A DNA stretch of 9,969 bases. It comes from Methanomassiliicoccus sp. Lineage in GTDB: Archaea; Thermoplasmatota; Thermoplasmata; Methanomassiliicoccales; JACIVX01. The first letter of the stretch is position 1, and every line of letters starts with the position of its first letter. Positions 6,437-9,969 of the stretch are shown piece by piece. A program made the position numbers and the translations under genes. The notes beneath the pieces were generated by a model. The model saw nothing but the letters and a program-made list of their open reading frames with translations. It did no database searches and was not told the origin of the DNA. The stretch covers positions 1-9,969 of the forward strand of contig DYTM01000035.1 of NCBI GenBank assembly GCA_020725985.1, given 5' to 3'.

Positions 6437-9130
6437 ATGACCGCCTCCGAATACGACCTCGACTTCTTCAGGACGAAGGGTTTCGCGAGGAGGACCTGCC
6501 CGAAATGCGGGCGACACTTCTGGAGCCTCGGCACATGGGAGACATGCGGGGAGCCGCCGTGCGAGGAGTACACCTTCATAGGCAACTCCCCGATGAAGGA
6601 GTCGCTCGGCCTTCATGAGATGAGGGAGGCTTATCTGAGCTTCTTCGAAGACCGCGGTCACACGAGGGTGGCGAGGTACCCGATAGTCGCCCGATGGAGG
6701 GACGATGTCTTCTTCACGCAGGCATCGATCTATGACTTCCAGCCCTGGGTGATCGATGGGGTGGTTGATCCACCCGCGAATCCCCTCGTCATTTCGCAGA
6801 CCTGCGTCAGATTCAACGATATCGACAACGTCGGGAAGACAGGCAGGCACCACACCTTCTTCGAGATGCTCGCCCACCATGCTTTCAACAGGAAGGGGCG
6901 GGAAGTCTACTTCAAGGAGAGGACGGTGGAGCTGTGCCACGAGTTCTTCACTGGCCGTCTAGGCACTCCTCCCGAGAGGATGAGATATGTCGAGGAGTGG
7001 TGGGAGGGTGGCGGCAACTCGGGTCCCTGCCTGGAGGTCATCCTGGACGGGGCGGAGCTGGCGACCCTCGTTTTCATGATGTATCGGGACCTCCCGGAAG
7101 GCAGGAGGCCGCTGAGCATGACTGTTGTCGACACAGGCTACGGCCTCGAGAGGATCGCCTGGGTATCCCAGGGCGCTTCCTCGACGTACGAGGCGGTGTT
7201 CGGCCCGGTAGTCACCTATCTCAAGGATGTCGTCGGAGCGTCCGCGGAGTCCGCAATGCTCAACGAATACAGCAAGATCGCCGGGATGACGAACGCCAAG
7301 ACCGCCGCCGACGTGAGGAAGATCAGGGAGATGACCGCATCGAGGATCGGCATCTCGTACGAAGAGCTGATGAAGGACCTGAGACCGCTCGAGGACATTT
7401 ACGTCGTCTGCGATCATTCCAGGGCTCTGGCCTTCCTCATCAACGATGGCGTCGTCCCTTCGAACGTCCGGGAGGGCTACTTCGCGCGCCTCCTCGTCCG
7501 CAGGGGACTGAGGGCGATGAGGTCGCTCGGGATCGATGTCACCCTTTCGGACGTCGTCGGCAGACAGATCGACTTCTTCAGCCCGATCTTCCCGGAGATG
7601 AGGGAGAACCGGGAGGACATACTCTCGCTCGTGGAGGTGGAGGAGGGGCGGTATCGGGAGACGTTGGCGAGGGGGAAATCCCTGGTCTCGAGAATATCGA
7701 AGGACCTGAAGCCCGGGGAGAAGATCTCGACCGAGAAGCTCATCGAACTCTACGACTCCCACGGCCTCAACCCCGAGATCGTCAAGGAGTTCACGACGAT
7801 CGAGGTAGACATACCCGACGATTTCTACATCCAGGTGTCGGCGAGGCACGAGAAGCCCGAGCGGGACGAGGTGAAGGGGGAGAGCATTCCGGACAACCTG
7901 CCGGAGACGAAGATGCTCTTCTACGACGATCCAAGGAAGCTCGACTTCGAGGCGACCGTGCTCGCCGCGATCGGCGGGGGTGTTGTTCTCGATCAGACTG
8001 CATTCTACCCCGAAGGCGGAGGACAGGAGTCGGACACCGGGTCACTGGGAGGAAAGAGGGTGACGAAGGCCCTCAGAATCGGGAACGCTGTCATCCACCT
8101 CCTCGACGGCGCCCTTCCGAAAGAGGGTTCGAGAGTCAAGGGCTCGGTCGACAGGGAAAGAAGACTCCAGCTGATGAGGCATCACACCGCCGCCCATCTG
8201 ATCAACGGCATTTCCCGGAAGATCCTTGGGAATCACGTCTGGCAGGCTGGGGCTCACAAGTCCGAGGCCGAGGGGAGGCTCGACATCACTCACCACGAAG
8301 GCCTGACCGCCGAGCAGAAGAACGCGATCGAGAGAGAAGTCAACCGCGTGGTCCTTGAGGATATTCCTGTCAGGGTTCAGTTCATGCCGAGGATCGAGGC
8401 GGAGCGGCTTCACGGCTTCCGGCTGTACCAGGGAGGGGCGGTGCCGGGCGGGACGATCCGGGTCGTCGAAGTCCCCAGCCTTGACGCCGAGGCTTGCGGG
8501 GGACTGCATTGCGAGAGGACGAGCCAAGTGGGCCTGGTGAGAATTCCGAGAACCAAGCGCATCCAGGACGGCGTGGTCCGAATCGAGTTCCTGGTGGGCA
8601 TGCCTGCCGTTGACAGCACGATGAGGGAAAGCGGAGAACTGGACCGGCTCGCCGCGGAGCTGGGGGTTCCGCTGCAGGACGCGGTCGCAAGGGCGATAGA
8701 GTACAGGGACTTGAGCAGGAAGCAGGGCAGGGAGCTGAGGAGGGTCTCGGACATTCTTCACCTGAGCGATTCGGCGGTGGTCATCAAGGATGCGGAGAAG
8801 ATCGACGGCATCAGCCTTGTGGTCAGGGAGGCAAAGGAAGGAGAGGAGCCTATGCCCATGCTGAGAGCCCTCACGGCGAACCCGAAGGTCGTCGCCGTGA
8901 TCACCGCCGTTGAGGGCACCGGATTGAAGGTCCTCGTCGCCAGAAGCTCCGACGTCGAGATCGATTGCAGAGCCGTTCTCAAGGAGGTAATGAAGATCAC
9001 CGGCGGGGGAGGCGGGGGGAAGAAGGAATTTGCCCAAGGAGGAGGCGGGGACCCGACGAAGCTGCCGGAGGCGATCGGGATGATTCCGAAGATCATCCGC
9101 CGGCTCGCGAAGGATGAGATCGGAAGATGA
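6437..9130 (+). CDS. alaS: alanyl-tRNA synthetase, archaeal type
   Basis: AlaRS charges tRNA-Ala with alanine and hydrolyses mischarged Ser/Gly-tRNA-Ala. The 897-aa product has the full archaeal architecture. An N-terminal zinc-ribbon-like extension holds C21, C24, C37 and C42 and leads into EEYTFIGN. The class II catalytic core includes SQTCVRFNDIDNVGKTGRHH and FFEMLAHHAFN (about 118-155). The editing domain carries the zinc ligands H583-x-x-x-H587 (HTAAHL) and C687-x-x-x-H691 (CGGLH). The C-terminal C-Ala domain contains glycine-rich runs (from about 856). Length is typical and nothing is missing. ATG 6437 fits both the promoter spacing and the family N-terminus. The stop codon overlaps the start of the next gene (ATGA), so the two are translationally coupled. 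Confidence 0.98.
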   Translation: MTASEYDLDFFRTKGFARRTCPKCGRHFWSLGTWETCGEPPCEEYTFIGNSPMKESLGLHEMREAYLSFFEDRGHTRVARYPIVARWRDDVFFTQASIYDFQPWVIDGVVDPPANPLVISQTCVRFNDIDNVGKTGRHHTFFEMLAHHAFNRKGREVYFKERTVELCHEFFTGRLGTPPERMRYVEEWWEGGGNSGPCLEVILDGAELATLVFMMYRDLPEGRRPLSMTVVDTGYGLERIAWVSQGASSTYEAVFGPVVTYLKDVVGASAESAMLNEYSKIAGMTNAKTAADVRKIREMTASRIGISYEELMKDLRPLEDIYVVCDHSRALAFLINDGVVPSNVREGYFARLLVRRGLRAMRSLGIDVTLSDVVGRQIDFFSPIFPEMRENREDILSLVEVEEGRYRETLARGKSLVSRISKDLKPGEKISTEKLIELYDSHGLNPEIVKEFTTIEVDIPDDFYIQVSARHEKPERDEVKGESIPDNLPETKMLFYDDPRKLDFEATVLAAIGGGVVLDQTAFYPEGGGQESDTGSLGGKRVTKALRIGNAVIHLLDGALPKEGSRVKGSVDRERRLQLMRHHTAAHLINGISRKILGNHVWQAGAHKSEAEGRLDITHHEGLTAEQKNAIEREVNRVVLEDIPVRVQFMPRIEAERLHGFRLYQGGAVPGGTIRVVEVPSLDAEACGGLHCERTSQVGLVRIPRTKRIQDGVVRIEFLVGMPAVDSTMRESGELDRLAAELGVPLQDAVARAIEYRDLSRKQGRELRRVSDILHLSDSAVVIKDAEKIDGISLVVREAKEGEEPMPMLRALTANPKVVAVITAVEGTGLKVLVARSSDVEIDCRAVLKEVMKITGGGGGGKKEFAQGGGGDPTKLPEAIGMIPKIIRRLAKDEIGR

Positions 9131-9711
9131 ACCGGACCGGCGGCATCAGGGGGAAGCTGAGGACCTACTCCGAGGTGACGAACCTCGGGGCCACGGCCAG
9201 GCGCTACTTCGTCATCGGCGCCTTCGACGGCGCGCTCACCATACTCGGCGTCATACTGGGCGCTGCCGCGGCCGGACATCTGACCGTCGAGGTCGTCCTG
9301 AGCGCTGGGATCGGAGGGGGCATCGCGCTCGCGATCTCCTCGACCGTGGGGGCGTACGAGGCCGAGCGGATCGAATCAAGACTGACGCAGATGGACATCG
9401 AGAAGGCGATGCTCAGCGATGTAGCGGAGTCGGAATACGTCGACGTGCTGAGGGTCTCGGCCATAGTCTCAGCGTTCATCCACGGGATCGCCCCGTTGGT
9501 TGCCGCGCTGGTCCCGATCGTCCCCTTCCTCTTCTTCGAGCCCAGGACGGCGGCGGTGGTCTCTATCACGATCACCCTCGCCTTCCTGTTCGTCATGGGC
9601 TTCTTCCTCGGAAAGGTGGCGAAGGAAGCGATGACATTGACTGGCCTGCGGTTCGTTCTCGTGGGGATCGTGACCGCCCTCATCATCGTCTTTCTCTTCG
9701 GGGGCGCTTGA
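9127..9711 (+). CDS. VIT1/CCC1-like membrane protein (archaeal TIGR00267-type)
   Basis: The 194-residue product has about five membrane segments: roughly 27-50, 55-76, 110-136, 142-162 and 172-192. The first contains GAFDGALT with Asp34, matching the conserved Asp of the VIT1/CCC1 family of Fe2+/Mn2+ transporters. The stretch between segments 2 and 3 (about 77-105) is rich in Glu and Asp (E78, E80, E83, D90, E92 and more), as in the cytosolic metal-binding region of VIT proteins. It most resembles the short archaeal group annotated as TIGR00267. Metal transport is inferred, not shown. Its ATG overlaps the alaS stop by 4 bp, so it depends on alaS transcription and probably on coupled translation. 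An alternative upstream start would fall inside alaS and is not needed. Confidence 0.85.
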   Translation: MNRTGGIRGKLRTYSEVTNLGATARRYFVIGAFDGALTILGVILGAAAAGHLTVEVVLSAGIGGGIALAISSTVGAYEAERIESRLTQMDIEKAMLSDVAESEYVDVLRVSAIVSAFIHGIAPLVAALVPIVPFLFFEPRTAAVVSITITLAFLFVMGFFLGKVAKEAMTLTGLRFVLVGIVTALIIVFLFGGA

Positions 9712-9726
9712 ATTCCCACGGAATTC
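9710..9726. repeat. perfect inverted repeat at the stop codon of the VIT-like gene
   Basis: GAATTCC-CAC-GGAATTC is a 7-bp stem with a 3-nt loop, beginning within the stop codon. It could be a 3' end hairpin for the alaS transcript; the downstream sequence has only scattered T residues, so termination is uncertain. Confidence 0.4.
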
Positions 9727-9760
9727 CTCTTGCTGGGCAGATTGAGAATCGACAGAAACA

Positions 9761-9769
9761 CTTAAATAC
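9761..9769 (+). promoter_or_regulatory. TATA-box promoter of the S13 gene
   Basis: CTTAAATAC is close to the archaeal TATA consensus. A start near 9790 is predicted, giving a leader of about 55 nt before the TTG start. It shows that the S13 gene is not simply read through from alaS. Confidence 0.55.
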
Positions 9770-9772
9770 GAA

Positions 9773-9800
9773 CTTGCGTGTAGGGGAGTTGCTCCGCAAG
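9773..9800. repeat. inverted repeat spanning the predicted S13 transcription start
   Basis: CTTGCG (9773-9778) and CGCAAG (9795-9800) are perfectly complementary, and a nested GGAG-TTG-CTCC hairpin lies at 9785-9795. The repeat occupies the space just after the TATA box and over the predicted start site, where archaeal repressors often bind. If transcription begins upstream of 9773, it would instead be an RNA hairpin in the leader. Confidence 0.4.
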
Positions 9801-9832
9801 GGTAAGAACTTAGTGGATTTCATTGTCATTGT

Positions 9833-9838
9833 GGAGGT
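9833..9838 (+). promoter_or_regulatory. Shine-Dalgarno site of the S13 gene
   Basis: GGAGGT lies 6 nt before TTG 9845 and is the best ribosome-binding site in the window. It decides the non-ATG start, since no ATG or GTG occurs in frame nearby before the conserved region. Confidence 0.75.
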
Positions 9839-9844
9839 AGGCGC

Positions 9845-9969
9845 TTGGCTGAAACAGGCGGATCACAGAAGGATGACTTCAGGTACATCGTCCGGCTCGC
9901 CAACACGGACCTGGACGGAAACAAGGGCGTTGTCATAGCCCTGCAAAGCGTGAAGGGAGTCGGGCAGAG
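9845..9969 (+). CDS. rps13: 30S ribosomal protein S13 (archaeal uS13), 5' part, cut by the window end
   Basis: Forty-one codons and two further bases are visible. After a short variable N-terminus (MAETGGSQKD) comes DFRYIVRLANTDLDGNKGVV and then ALQSVKGVGQ, the diagnostic start of archaeal S13, which sits in the head of the small subunit and contacts the tRNAs and the bridge to the large subunit. The start is TTG, supported by GGAGGT with 6-nt spacing; no other start is in frame between it and the conserved region. In archaea this gene commonly heads an S13-S4-S11-RpoD cluster, which would lie past the window edge. The gene has its own promoter and a possible operator. Confidence 0.95.
   Translation, partial: MAETGGSQKDDFRYIVRLANTDLDGNKGVVIALQSVKGVGQ

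Noticed and set aside
6934..9037. Long open frames in other frames and on the minus strand across alaS (6934-8358 +, 6959-7849 -, 8042-9037 -)
   Set aside because: They are shadows of the alaS reading frame, with low-complexity Arg/Gly-rich composition and no domain.
9002..9054. Glycine-rich runs near the AlaS C-terminus as a possible repeat or frameshift
   Set aside because: Glycine-rich linkers are normal in the C-Ala domain, and the reading frame continues to a proper end.

Overview
The window comes from a G+C-rich euryarchaeal genome, most likely a member of the Thermoplasmata (Thermoplasmatota). It holds the 3' part of an archaeal 23S rRNA, an archaeal-type alanyl-tRNA synthetase, an archaeal ribosomal protein S13, a UPF0216 (DUF61) protein and a DUF763 protein. 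TATA-box promoters sit about 27 nt from several start codons, which implies leaderless transcripts. No 5S rRNA or tRNA follows the 23S gene, as in the unlinked rRNA genes of Thermoplasma. The lineage is an inference; the archaeal assignment is firm.

Layout. Positions 1-~900 are 23S rRNA domains V and VI on the + strand. A 120-bp gap with two tandem hairpins separates it from a convergent minus-strand pair: UPF0216 (2183-2584) upstream and DUF763 (1021-2115) downstream. A 154-bp divergent region then leads to a + strand predicted lipoprotein (2739-3320). Next is a tight two-gene unit: nifB (3425-4702), encoding a radical-SAM NifB fused to a C-terminal NifX/NafY-like domain, and an acetolactate-synthase-type ThDP enzyme (4715-6313). 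After a 123-bp gap with an inverted repeat come alaS (6437-9130) and a VIT1/CCC1-like membrane protein (9127-9711), which overlap by an ATGA. The window ends in the first 41 codons of the S13 gene (from a TTG at 9845), which has its own promoter and probably opens a ribosomal protein/RNA polymerase operon beyond the edge.

How the genes fit together. Most are housekeeping (rRNA, alaS, rps13) or conserved archaeal genes of unknown role. The distinctive part is nifB plus the ThDP enzyme: NifB makes the carbide-containing Fe-S precursor of nitrogenase cofactors, yet no nifH, nifD, nifK, nifE or nifN is visible here, and its partner gene handles pyruvate-type chemistry. The promoters are of two kinds: apparently leaderless (lipoprotein, alaS, DUF763), and leadered with a Shine-Dalgarno site (nifB, rps13). 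I found no CRISPR array, insertion sequence, phage gene or other clear mobile element.
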